Part shown: positions 1 through 6,540 of the stretch, one piece after another
How positions within the stretch are numbered: position 1 is the stretch's first letter
Layout: the number at the start of each line of letters is the position of its first letter
Assembly (NCBI GenBank): GCA_041552135.1
Contig: JBFELL010000096.1
Span: forward strand, 1 to 11,106
Direction: 5' to 3'
DNA from: SZUA-186 sp041552135
GTDB taxonomy: Bacteria; Pseudomonadota; Gammaproteobacteria; UBA9214
DNA: 11,106 nt
The notes under the pieces: model-generated
What the model was told of the DNA's origin: nothing
The model's input: only the letters and a program-made list of their open reading frames with translations
Databases searched by the model: none
Program-made: the position numbers and the translations under genes

Positions 1-30
1 CCGGGATTTTCAACCGGACGTCAATAGCCT

Positions 31-91
31 GGTCGTCGGGATACGGTGCGGCGCACCTGACCCTGCGATGGTGATTGTGTCAGCCATCACC
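31..91 (+). repeat. Dispersed repeat, copy 1, with adjacent hairpin
   Basis: Bases 31-59 match the reverse complement of 1232-1260 at 27 of 29 positions. The core is the near-palindrome GGTGCGGCGCACC (45-57). After a few diverged bases both copies share TGCGATG, so the repeat unit extends somewhat further. A hairpin follows with arms GGTGAT (70-75) and ATCACC (86-91). No reading frame of note lies here. It resembles the short intergenic palindromic repeats of gammaproteobacteria, but I cannot name the family. Confidence 0.6.
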
Positions 92-171
92 TGGTGTGGC
101 CACATCCCGGATCAGGCCTCTGTCGGTCATCCGAGACCGCCGCCGGCCATCAATTCCTCTGCTGCAGGGTG

Positions 172-201
172 GTGACTCCCGACCGCCGTCGGCGGTAAAC
201 T
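172..201 (+). promoter_or_regulatory. Probable promoter of tRNA-Gly
   Basis: A -35-like GTGACT (172-177) is separated by 18 bp from a -10-like TAAACT (196-201), about 19 nt before the mature tRNA start. The spacer contains a near-palindrome, ACCGCCG/CGGCGGT (182-188 and 190-196). Position relative to the tRNA supports the call; the box matches themselves are only moderate. Confidence 0.4.
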
Positions 202-220
202 ACTGATTCACAGCCGTGCC

Positions 221-294
221 GCGGGTGTAGTTCAATGGTAGAACTTCAGCTTCCCAAGCTGACTACGAGGGTTCGATTCCCTTCACCCGCTCCA
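221..294 (+). tRNA. tRNA-Gly (anticodon CCC)
   Basis: A complete cloverleaf is readable. The acceptor arm GCGGGTG pairs with CACCCGC, followed by a D arm with TTCAATGGTAGAAC. The anticodon stem TCAGC/GCTGA closes the loop TTCCCAA, and the T arm contains GGTTCGATTCC. The gene ends in TCCA, so CCA is encoded. The anticodon is CCC at 253-255, which reads GGG glycine codons. It stands alone with no partner tRNA, and no strong terminator follows before the AT-rich promoter region of the next gene. Confidence 0.96.
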
Positions 295-340
295 TACCAT
301 TTCGCTTGACGCGTTGTATTCCGGGAATAGTCTATAGATA

Positions 341-397
341 TTGATTATTAGCATATAAATAATTTCTTATTGTATTATTAGAAAACGTTAATATACT
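341..397 (+). promoter_or_regulatory. AT-rich promoter region with paired direct repeats
   Basis: This region between tRNA-Gly and the exported protein gene is far more AT-rich than its surroundings. A TATACT -10 candidate (392-397) has a weak TTGTAT -35 candidate (370-375) at 16 bp spacing. This implies a start near 404 and a leader of roughly 70 nt. Two direct repeats, TTGATTATTAG (341-351) and TTGTATTATTAG (370-381), are spaced by about three helical turns and could be regulator sites. An alternative -35, TTGACG at 306-311, has no convincing -10 partner. Confidence 0.35.
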
Positions 398-472
398 TAT
401 CAGCGTCGGGGGACGATTACCCCAATTAAATTATTGACTTACTTAATTACCAACGAATCTCTGGAGACGCTC

Positions 473-1057
473 ATGAAAACTGTTGCCACCCTGATTACCG
501 CTGCCACGCTGGCAGTTGCCTCTACCGCCGCTTCCGCCTGGGGCTATGGCCCTTACGGTTATGCACCTTACGGCTACGGCGTTCCGGTTGCCCCGGCCGC
601 TGAGCTGACCGAGGAGCAGAAGCAGGCCATCGCCGACCAGCAGGCCAAGGCTGCCGAGTACTTCCAGGCCGCCCAGAAGCAGGCCTACGAGTTCCACGCT
701 GCCCAGTTTGCGCCGATCGTTGAAATGGAGCGCAACATGTTCGAGCAGCGCAATGCCGACATGCAGGAAATGCACACCCGCATGCAGGAAATGCACGCCG
801 AAATGCAGAAGAACATCCAGGAGTCCCTGCAGTACGGTCCGGCTCCGGCCTTCTATCGTCCGGCCTTCGATCGTAGCGCCCCGGCGTACGACCGTGCGGC
901 TATCGATGCCGAGCGTGCCGCCTATCGGGAGGAAGCCGAGGCTCGCATGGAAGAGTTCCGCAAGGCGGCCGAGCAGCGCCGTGTGGAAGCCGAGGAGCGT
1001 TTCAAGGCCCGTCGCCTGGAGCGTACCAGCCCGGTCAAGGTTGAGACTGGCGCCTGA
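473..1057 (+). CDS. Exported Gly/Tyr-rich, Met-rich coiled-coil protein, sulfur globule protein-like
   Basis: 194 aa, starting at ATG 473, which has a GGAG ribosome site 6 nt upstream and gives a clean signal peptide. The frame stays open upstream to a TTG at 434, but that start would bury the signal. Residues 1-22 form the signal peptide (MKT, hydrophobic core, ASA cleavage site). Residues 23-36 are Gly/Tyr/Pro-rich (WGYGPYGYAPYGYG), as in sulfur globule envelope proteins of sulfur oxidisers. Residues 44-120 are helical and start with LTEEQ, a motif also seen in Spy/CpxP-type periplasmic proteins. Within them, residues 97-117 are three heptads (MQEMHTR, MQEMHAE, MQKNIQE); the first two repeat the same 15 bases with a 21-bp period. 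Residues 145-185 form a charged Glu/Arg helix. There is no cysteine. The gene is monocistronic with its own terminator. The export and architecture are seen; the sulfur-globule role is a similarity-based inference, and a Spy-like or metal-binding role is possible. Confidence 0.5.
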   Translation: MKTVATLITAATLAVASTAASAWGYGPYGYAPYGYGVPVAPAAELTEEQKQAIADQQAKAAEYFQAAQKQAYEFHAAQFAPIVEMERNMFEQRNADMQEMHTRMQEMHAEMQKNIQESLQYGPAPAFYRPAFDRSAPAYDRAAIDAERAAYREEAEARMEEFRKAAEQRRVEAEERFKARRLERTSPVKVETGA

Positions 1058-1107
1058 GCAGTAACACACGTTGACACCTGTGCCGCAAGGTGCAGGGCGT
1101 AACACCG

Positions 1108-1143
1108 AAAAGGGTGTGTGGTTTTCCACGCACCCTTTTTCTT
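1108..1143 (+). terminator. Rho-independent terminator of the exported protein gene
   Basis: The stem is GGGTGTGTGG (1112-1121) with CCACGCACCC (1126-1135), containing one G-U pair, and the loop is TTTT. It is preceded by AAAA and followed by TTTTTCTTT. It lies 50 nt after the stop codon and fits the canonical form. The flanking A and T tracts could make it work in both directions. Confidence 0.9.
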
Positions 1144-1197
1144 TGCCACAAGACAAGGAATTCCGCCGGTGTCCCCGGAGTATGGCCTTTGGCCTGA

Positions 1198-1260
1198 GCC
1201 GACCTGCGGCAAAGATCATCGCAGGTCGGCACAGGTGCGCCGCACCGTAACCCGACGGCC
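1198..1260 (-). repeat. Dispersed repeat, copy 2 (inverted), with 11-bp hairpin
   Basis: Bases 1232-1260 are the reverse complement of the repeat at 31-59 (27 of 29 positions). Next to it is a perfect 11-bp inverted repeat, GCCGACCTGCG (1198-1208) and CGCAGGTCGGC (1220-1230), with an 11-nt loop. Copy 1 has a hairpin in the same relative place with a different stem, which suggests that the structure rather than the sequence is kept. No T-tract follows, so this is not an intrinsic terminator. Apart from the terminator, this repeat and the asmA promoter, I see no gene in the 388-nt gap 1058-1445. Confidence 0.6.
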
Positions 1261-1392
1261 GCGTATGCCGCGTCGGCGCAGTACATGAAGGCGCCTGTGC
1301 AGGACTCACACGAAACAGGCGGGACTGCGGTGAAGCCGAAGGTATCCGGCGGCCGGTGCCCTGGTCATGTAGGAATGGCAGGGTCGAATCAC

Positions 1393-1439
1393 TATACTGT
1401 GCACATCGGATTTTCATAACACAGGCGATAACAAAGGGG
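1393..1439 (+). promoter_or_regulatory. Candidate -10 box and ribosome site of the asmA operon
   Basis: A good -10 element TATACT (1393-1398) lies in this otherwise GC-rich gap, but no convincing -35 box is found 16-18 bp upstream. A strong ribosome site AAAGGGG (1433-1439) lies 6 nt before GTG 1446 and decides the start of the AsmA family gene. Confidence 0.4.
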
Positions 1440-1445
1440 CGGGCC

Positions 1446-3551
1446 GTGGGCAAGTTGTTGAAGATCTTTCTGTCTTTCATCGTCGTGGCGCTCGGGCTGG
1501 TGGTGGTGCTGGCGGTGGCGCTGCTGTTCATCGTCGATCCGAATGACTACAAGGGGCAGATTGCCAGCGCGGTCGAGGAACAGACCGGCCGCAGCCTGAC
1601 CATCGAGGGTGACATGGCCCTGTCTGTTTTCCCCTGGCTGGGGCTGGATATCGGCAAGACACAGCTGAGCAATGCCGCGGGTTTCGGCGAGGAGCCCATG
1701 GCCCGCATGGATGCCGTGCAGGTGCGGGTCAAGCTGCTGCCGCTGCTGCGCAAGGACCTGGTAATGGACACCGTCAGGCTGAGCGGCCTGCAGCTGAACC
1801 TTGCGAGGGCAGCAGACGGTTCCACCAACTGGGACGACCTCACGGGTACGCCGGCTGAGGACAAGGACGAGGCCGCGCCGACAGACGATGCCGGCGCAGA
1901 GCTGCTTGGCGGGCTGGCGATCGGCGGTGTCGAGGTGACCGGGGCGCAGCTGGTGTGGGACGACCGCTCGACGGACAGTCACTACGAGGTCAGGGACCTG
2001 TCATTCACGACCGGCGCCATCGAACCGGGTGAACCGTTCGATCTTGATCTGGGTTTCAGTATCGCCGCCACCCAGCCGGATGTCAGCGGCAGCTTTGACC
2101 TGACGGGCGGCATCTGGATTGACGAATCCCTGCAGGCCCTCAGGATCAGCGATGCGCGTTTCGTTGCCGACGTGAGCGGCGAGGCCATTCCGGGTGGTCA
2201 ACAGGTGCTGTCACTGGCCTCGGATATTGCCCTTGACCTGCAACAGCAGACCCTGGAACTGCCGCAGCTGGTGCTGAACGTGCTGGGAATGGAAATCAGC
2301 GGTCAGGCCTCCGGCAGCGGTATCAGCGGTGACGCCCCGCAATTCCGCGGGGATGTCACCATCGCGGAATTCATTCCCCGTGAAGTCATCACGGCGCTCG
2401 GACAGGACGCCCCGGTGACCTCTGATGCCACCGTGCTCGGCAAGGCCGATGCCAGCCTGCAGTGGGAGGCGTCCGCTGAGCACTTCGCGGCCACCTCGCT
2501 GACGGCACACCTGGATGATACCCGCCTCGGTGGCACGGCGCGGCTGGACAATTTTGCGGCGCCGGCAATCGGCTTTGACCTGCAGGTCGATGCCATCGAT
2601 GTTGACCGTTATCTGCCGCCGCCGTCAGACACGGCGGAAGCGGCACCGGCGACGCCGGCAGCGGCCGCCGGCGGGAGTGCCGGCATGCTGCCGGTCGAGA
2701 CGCTGCGAGGACTGAACCTGGACGGTTCGCTCAAGCTCGGCAGCCTGAAGGCCTACAACCTGCGCTCGACCAACATCGAGTTCAGGGTCAGGGCAAAGGA
2801 GGGCCTGGTGCGCATCCACCCGGCCGGGGCCCTGATGTACCAGGGACAGTACACGGGAGACATCACCATCGATGCGCGCAGGGACACGCCGGACATTGCC
2901 ATGCACGAGCGCATGGCCGGGATCCAGGCGGGCCCGCTGCTCAAGGATCTTATCGGGGACGACAAGATGCTGGGCAAGGGCGACCTGACGGCGAAGCTGA
3001 CCGCCAGCGGCAATACACCGGAGGCGATGAAACGCACGCTGAACGGCAATCTGTCGTTTGCCTTCACCGAGGGCGCCGTGAAGGGCGTCAATATCGCCGC
3101 CCTGATTCGCAATGCCCAGGCGAAGCTGCAGGGCAAGCCGGCACCGGCCGGCAGCGAGCCTGACCAGACCGATTTTGCCGAGCTGCGTGGAACGGCCAAG
3201 GTCACCAACGGCGTTATCAAAAACAAGGACCTGTCCCTGAAGTCGCCGCTGCTGCGCATGAGCGGCAAGGGCAAGGTCGGCCTGCCCGATGAAAGCATCG
3301 ACTACGAGCTGACCACCAAGATCGTCGGCTCGCTGGAGGGGCAGGGCGGCAAGGCGCTGCAGGAGCTGAAGGGGGTGGCCATCCCGATTCGCATCGGCGG
3401 CACGTTCAGCGAACCGACCTGGACACCGGATCTGGGTGCGGCAGTCGGCGACACGGTAAAGAAGAAGGCCAGGAAGGAGATCGAGAAAAAGAGCAGGGAC
3501 CTGCTGAAAGACAAGCTCGATGACCAGCTGCTCAAGGGGCTGTTCAAGTAG
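1446..3551 (+). CDS. AsmA family protein
   Basis: 701 aa from GTG 1446, chosen for the AAAGGGG site 6 nt upstream and because the product then begins directly with a Lys-flanked membrane anchor. Residues about 5-28 are one hydrophobic segment. The stretch after it (DPNDYKGQI, then a TGRSLTIEG-type motif) is the classical N-terminal AsmA signature, so the bulk is expected in the periplasm. The body is beta-rich, split by an Ala/Pro linker around residues 391-414. The C-terminal AsmA_2-like part has the typical ALIRNAQAKL and DYELTTKIVG stretches and ends in a Lys-rich helix (about 670-701). AsmA-type proteins are thought to form long grooves carrying phospholipid or affecting outer-membrane assembly; E. 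coli AsmA is a little shorter. It is the first gene of an operon with the SRPBCC protein, mutY and yggX. The symbol is left blank because several AsmA paralogues exist per genome. Confidence 0.88.
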   Translation: MGKLLKIFLSFIVVALGLVVVLAVALLFIVDPNDYKGQIASAVEEQTGRSLTIEGDMALSVFPWLGLDIGKTQLSNAAGFGEEPMARMDAVQVRVKLLPLLRKDLVMDTVRLSGLQLNLARAADGSTNWDDLTGTPAEDKDEAAPTDDAGAELLGGLAIGGVEVTGAQLVWDDRSTDSHYEVRDLSFTTGAIEPGEPFDLDLGFSIAATQPDVSGSFDLTGGIWIDESLQALRISDARFVADVSGEAIPGGQQVLSLASDIALDLQQQTLELPQLVLNVLGMEISGQASGSGISGDAPQFRGDVTIAEFIPREVITALGQDAPVTSDATVLGKADASLQWEASAEHFAATSLTAHLDDTRLGGTARLDNFAAPAIGFDLQVDAIDVDRYLPPPSDTAEAAPATPAAAAGGSAGMLPVETLRGLNLDGSLKLGSLKAYNLRSTNIEFRVRAKEGLVRIHPAGALMYQGQYTGDITIDARRDTPDIAMHERMAGIQAGPLLKDLIGDDKMLGKGDLTAKLTASGNTPEAMKRTLNGNLSFAFTEGAVKGVNIAALIRNAQAKLQGKPAPAGSEPDQTDFAELRGTAKVTNGVIKNKDLSLKSPLLRMSGKGKVGLPDESIDYELTTKIVGSLEGQGGKALQELKGVAIPIRIGGTFSEPTWTPDLGAAVGDTVKKKARKEIEKKSRDLLKDKLDDQLLKGLFK

Positions 3552-3562
3552 GGCGGGCGCCG

Positions 3563-4114
3563 GTGCGGCGTCTGGTCCTCTGCCTGCTGCTGGTGCCATG
3601 GCATGCCGGCGGCGGCGAGATCCTGGAGTCATCCATTGCGCTGGATGACGCGCGCTACCGCGCATTCGTCCGGGCGCGGATCGATGCGCCGCCCCGGGCC
3701 GTCTACGACACGATCACCGATTACCCCGCTCTGCCGGCGATCACGCCGTCGATCCGCTCCGCCGAGGTGCTGCAGGTCCTGGGTCGGGGGCGGCATCGCA
3801 TCGAGACCGTCACCGAGGCCTGCATCCTGATTTTCTGCAAGGACGTCAGGCTGGTGCAGGATGTCGAGCAGCGCGATGGCTGGCGGCTCGAGGCCGTGAC
3901 CTTGCCGGGTGTGAGTGATTTCAAGAGCGGCCTGGCACGCTGGCGACTGCTGCCGGTCGAGGGCGGCACCGAACTGCATTTCACCCAGGCCTTCGAGCCG
4001 GATTTCTGGGTGCCGGCCGTGATCGGTCCCTGGATGATCGAGCGCCTGCTGGTGGAGGAGGTGCGTGCGACCACGGCGTACATCGAGCGGCGGTTTGACG
4101 GGGTGCCGCACTGA
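3563..4114 (+). CDS. Secreted SRPBCC (START/cyclase-like) family protein
   Basis: 183 aa, starting at GTG 3563, 11 nt after the AsmA stop; no in-frame ATG would keep the signal sequence. Residues 1-18 look like a signal peptide (MRR, then LVLCLLLVPWHA and a small-residue cleavage region). The mature part has the SRPBCC pattern: a beta strand and IDAPPRAVYDTITDY helix (39-54), LPAITPSI (57-64), central strands, and a long C-terminal helix (about 150-177, PAVIGPWMIERLLVEEV). Such folds make a deep hydrophobic cavity for lipids or polyketides. Two cysteines (C87 and C92, in CILIFC) could form a periplasmic disulfide. The gene lies between an AsmA-type lipid-handling protein and mutY, and its stop overlaps mutY by 1 nt (TGATG). 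A periplasmic lipid-binding role beside AsmA is inference; no specific ligand can be named. Confidence 0.75.
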   Translation: MRRLVLCLLLVPWHAGGGEILESSIALDDARYRAFVRARIDAPPRAVYDTITDYPALPAITPSIRSAEVLQVLGRGRHRIETVTEACILIFCKDVRLVQDVEQRDGWRLEAVTLPGVSDFKSGLARWRLLPVEGGTELHFTQAFEPDFWVPAVIGPWMIERLLVEEVRATTAYIERRFDGVPH

Positions 4115-5184
4115 TGGCGGCGGCTGCCTTCAGCCGGCGTGTGCTGGACTGGTATGCGCAGGCCGGTCGCAAGGGCCTGCCGTGGCAGGACAACCCGACG
4201 CCCTACCGGGTATGGGTGTCGGAGATCATGCTGCAGCAGACCCAGGTCAGTACGGTGATCCCCTACTACCTGCGCTTCATGGAGCGCTTTCCCGACATAA
4301 CGGCGCTGGCAGCCGCCGACATCGACCCGGTGCTGCACCAGTGGACCGGGCTGGGCTACTACGCCAGGGCCCGCAACCTGCATGCGGCTGCGGTCAGGGT
4401 GCAGGACCGGCACGCGGGCCGCTTTCCCGAGACCTTCGACGAGGTCCTGTCCCTGCCCGGTATTGGCCGCTCTACGGCCGGTGCAATCCTGGCACTGGCC
4501 TGCGGCCAGCGCCATGCGATACTGGATGGCAACGTCAAGCGGGTGCTGGCGCGCTTTCACGCCATCGAGGGCTGGCCGGGCAGGGCAGCGGTGCTGCAGC
4601 GTTTATGGGGTCTGGCCTGGCAACACACGCCGCACCGGCAGGTAGCGAAATACACCCAGGCGATGATGGACCTCGGCGCCACGCTGTGCACCCGGGGCAG
4701 GCCCGACTGCGATCGCTGCCCGCTGGCGGCGGACTGCCTGGCGCGGCAGGCCGGCCGGCAGCGGGATTTCCCCTCGCCCCGCCCGCGCAAGCCCCTGCCA
4801 CTGCGCCGGACGCGGATGCTGCTGCTCTACAATGACCGGCGCGAGGTGCTGCTGGAGCAGCGACCGCCCAGCGGTATCTGGGGCGGGCTCTGGAGCCTGC
4901 CCGAACTGGCCGGCGACGAGGCCGTGGAGGACTGGTGTGTGGACCGGCTGGGCGTGCCCGCGCAGGTGACCGGCGAGTGGCCCGTGGTGCAGCACACCTT
5001 CAGCCATTTCCGCCTGGCCATGCAGCCGGTGCTGGCGCATGCGGCCGGGCCGGCCGGTGCCGTCATGGATACGGCGGGGTGGCTCTGGTATAAACCGCAG
5101 GTCGGACACGAACGCGGGCTTGCTGCGCCGGTTGCGCAGTTGTTGCAGCGTTTCAACGAACAGAACTCGAGAGGTGAGACATGA
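4114..5184 (+). CDS. mutY: Adenine DNA glycosylase MutY
   Basis: 356 aa. It removes adenine mispaired with 8-oxoguanine or guanine in base-excision repair. Catalytic Glu37 lies in VSEIMLQQTQV, the helix-hairpin-helix LPGIGRSTAGAI covers 114-125, and catalytic Asp138 is in ILDGNVKRVLARF. The 4Fe-4S ligands are C192, C199, C202 and C208 (C-x6-C-x2-C-x5-C), in the same numbering as the E. coli enzyme. The C-terminal NUDIX-like domain (about 230-345) that senses 8-oxoG has SGIWGGLWSLPE (253-264) and HTFSHF (294-299). All key residues are present and the length is normal. ATG 4114 overlaps the SRPBCC stop by 1 nt, and the gene overlaps the next by 4 nt, so translation is probably coupled. Confidence 0.98.
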   Translation: MAAAAFSRRVLDWYAQAGRKGLPWQDNPTPYRVWVSEIMLQQTQVSTVIPYYLRFMERFPDITALAAADIDPVLHQWTGLGYYARARNLHAAAVRVQDRHAGRFPETFDEVLSLPGIGRSTAGAILALACGQRHAILDGNVKRVLARFHAIEGWPGRAAVLQRLWGLAWQHTPHRQVAKYTQAMMDLGATLCTRGRPDCDRCPLAADCLARQAGRQRDFPSPRPRKPLPLRRTRMLLLYNDRREVLLEQRPPSGIWGGLWSLPELAGDEAVEDWCVDRLGVPAQVTGEWPVVQHTFSHFRLAMQPVLAHAAGPAGAVMDTAGWLWYKPQVGHERGLAAPVAQLLQRFNEQNSRGET

Positions 5185-5459
5185 CCCGGATGGTGCAGTG
5201 TGTGAAACTGGGCAGGGAAGCGGAGGGGCTGGAGGCCCCGACCTATCCCGGTGAACTCGGGCAGCGCATATTCGAGCATGTCTCGAAGGAGGCCTGGCAG
5301 CAGTGGCTCGGCCGGCAGACCATCCTGATCAACGAGCACCGCATTACGCCGGTCGACCCCAAGGCGCGCAAGTTCCTCGAGCAGGAGATGGAGAAGTTCT
5401 TTTTCGGGGATGAATCGGAACTGCCCGGCGGGTTCGTGCCGCCGGCATCGCTGGAATGA
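5181..5459 (+). CDS. yggX: Probable Fe(II)-trafficking protein (YggX family)
   Basis: 92 aa. Family members protect Fe-S clusters and limit oxidative damage by handling labile iron in the cytoplasm. The protein has the conserved N-terminal Cys7 (MVQC), the REAEGLEAPTYPGELG motif, ISKEAW-like VSKEAWQQWLGRQTILINE, and the C-terminal ARKFLEQEMEKFFFG segment, all collinear with E. coli YggX. A strong GAGGTGAG ribosome site lies directly before ATG 5181, which overlaps the mutY stop by 4 nt (ATGA). The mutY-yggX pairing is widely conserved in gammaproteobacteria and fits joint handling of oxidative damage, since MutY is itself an Fe-S enzyme. It ends the operon; no clear intrinsic terminator follows, only the REP hairpins. 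Confidence 0.96.
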   Translation: MTRMVQCVKLGREAEGLEAPTYPGELGQRIFEHVSKEAWQQWLGRQTILINEHRITPVDPKARKFLEQEMEKFFFGDESELPGGFVPPASLE

Positions 5460-5483
5460 CCCGGTCGCTGCATAAATGTCTCC

Positions 5484-5551
5484 CGTAGGAGCGAATTTAT
5501 TCGCGATCAGCTATCGTGCAGTCACAATCGCAGCTGACGCCGCTCCTGCAC
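5484..5551. repeat. REP doublet in inverted orientation (REPIN-like)
   Basis: The left element starts CGTAGGAGCG and contains the perfect hairpin GCGAAT/ATTCGC (5491-5496 and 5499-5504). The right element, read on the minus strand from 5551, starts GTGCAGGAGCGGCG and contains the hairpin GCGGC/GCTGC with one G-T pair. The shared GGAGCG heads (5488-5493) and CGCTCC (5541-5546) can pair to form a long outer stem. The GTAGGAGCG head plus hairpin is typical of REP sequences mobilised by RAYT transposases in gammaproteobacteria. A weaker REP-like piece, GGGCTTTAGCGCC on the minus strand (5572-5583 region), follows. Confidence 0.65.
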
Positions 5552-5607
5552 ATGCCGGGTCGGAATTGTGCGGCGCTAAAGCCCTGCGGCCGGTGTGGCG
5601 ATGTTAG

Positions 5608-5613
5608 TACAAT
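5608..5613 (+). promoter_or_regulatory. Weak -10 candidate for the rfb operon
   Basis: TACAAT is the best -10-like hexamer in the 202-nt gap before rfbA. It lies about 50 nt upstream of the start codon. No good -35 box is present at the right distance. The rfbA ribosome site is poor too: only AGG at 5650-5652, 9 nt before the ATG. Confidence 0.25.
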
Positions 5614-5661
5614 GAGCCGTACAAAAACGAATTTCCCCATGACTGAATCAGGCGCAGACCG

Positions 5662-6540
5662 ATGAAAGGCATCATCCTCGCCGGCGGCAGCGGCACCCGG
5701 CTCTATCCCCTGACGCGCGCGGTCAGCAAACAGCTGATGCCGGTCTACGACAAGCCGCTGATCTACTACCCGCTGTCGATCCTGATGCTGGCCGGTATCC
5801 GCGAGATCCTGGTGATCTCGACCCCGCAGGACCTGCCCAGCTTCCAGGCCCTGCTGGGAGACGGCAGCCAGTTCGGTATCTCGCTGCAGTATGCCGAGCA
5901 GCCTGAGCCGGGCGGTCTCGCCGAGGCCTTCCTGATCGGCCGGGCGTTCATCAACGGCCAGCCCTGCTGCCTGGTGCTGGGCGACAACATCTTTTACGGC
6001 CACGGCCTGGCGAAGGTCCTGCAGCAGGCCGCGACCCTGGAGCAGGGCGCAACGGTGTTTGCCTACCGGGTGCGGGACCCCGAGCGCTACGGCGTGGTGG
6101 AGTTCGACCACAACGGACGGGTGCTCAGTATCGAGGAAAAGCCGGCGCAGCCGCGCTCTAACTATGCCGTCACCGGCCTGTATTTCTATGACGGCAGTGT
6201 GCCGGACATCGCCGCCGGTCTGGAGCGCTCGCCACGCGGCGAGCTGGAGATCACCGACGTCAACCGGGCCTACCTCGAACAGGGGACGCTGAATGTCGAG
6301 CTGCTGGGGCGTGGCACGGCCTGGCTGGATACCGGCACGCACGAGTCCCTGCTGCAGGCCGCCACGTTCATCGAGGTCATCGAGCAGCGTCAGGGGCTGA
6401 AGGTGTCCTGCGTCGAGGAGATCGCCTGGCGCATGGGCTATATCACGGCCGGGCAGCTTGAGGCGCACGCCGAGGCGCTGAAGAACAGCGGCTACGGACA
6501 GTATCTGCGGGACGTGCTGCAGCGGGACGGGATGGACTGA
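5662..6540 (+). CDS. rfbA: Glucose-1-phosphate thymidylyltransferase RfbA (RmlA)
   Basis: 292 aa, full length. It catalyses dTTP + glucose-1-phosphate to dTDP-glucose + PPi, the first and usually feedback-inhibited step of dTDP-L-rhamnose synthesis. The nucleotidyltransferase motif GGSGTRLYPLT lies at 8-18 and SKQLMPVYDKPLIYYPLS at 22-39. The metal-binding aspartate is in LGDN (D108), the substrate lysine in EEKP (K160), then GELEITDVN (193-201) and WLDTGTH (221-227). All catalytic residues are intact. First gene of the four-gene rhamnose operon; its stop overlaps the rfbC start by 1 nt. The expected family motif with Ser/Pro-Asp before GLA reads EPGGLAEAF here, a minor variant. Confidence 0.97.
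   Translation: MKGIILAGGSGTRLYPLTRAVSKQLMPVYDKPLIYYPLSILMLAGIREILVISTPQDLPSFQALLGDGSQFGISLQYAEQPEPGGLAEAFLIGRAFINGQPCCLVLGDNIFYGHGLAKVLQQAATLEQGATVFAYRVRDPERYGVVEFDHNGRVLSIEEKPAQPRSNYAVTGLYFYDGSVPDIAAGLERSPRGELEITDVNRAYLEQGTLNVELLGRGTAWLDTGTHESLLQAATFIEVIEQRQGLKVSCVEEIAWRMGYITAGQLEAHAEALKNSGYGQYLRDVLQRDGMD

Noticed and set aside
1346..1356. Palindrome CCGGC-G-GCCGG before the AsmA family gene
   Set aside because: Short GC-rich palindromes are expected by chance at this base composition and there is no second copy or T-tract.
1356..1445. Upstream extension of the AsmA family protein by 30 codons from ATG 1356
   Set aside because: It would span the TATACT box and the ribosome site, and would place an odd Cys/Arg-rich segment before a normal membrane anchor.
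443..1531. Long minus-strand open frame of 362 codons
   Set aside because: It runs antisense to the exported protein, its terminator and the repeat. Its sequence is low-complexity Leu/Gly/Arg typical of a shadow of high-GC coding DNA.
2625..3665. Minus-strand open frame of 346 codons opposite the AsmA family gene
   Set aside because: The plus strand here encodes a recognisable AsmA C-terminus; the antisense product has no motif and is an artefact of high GC content.
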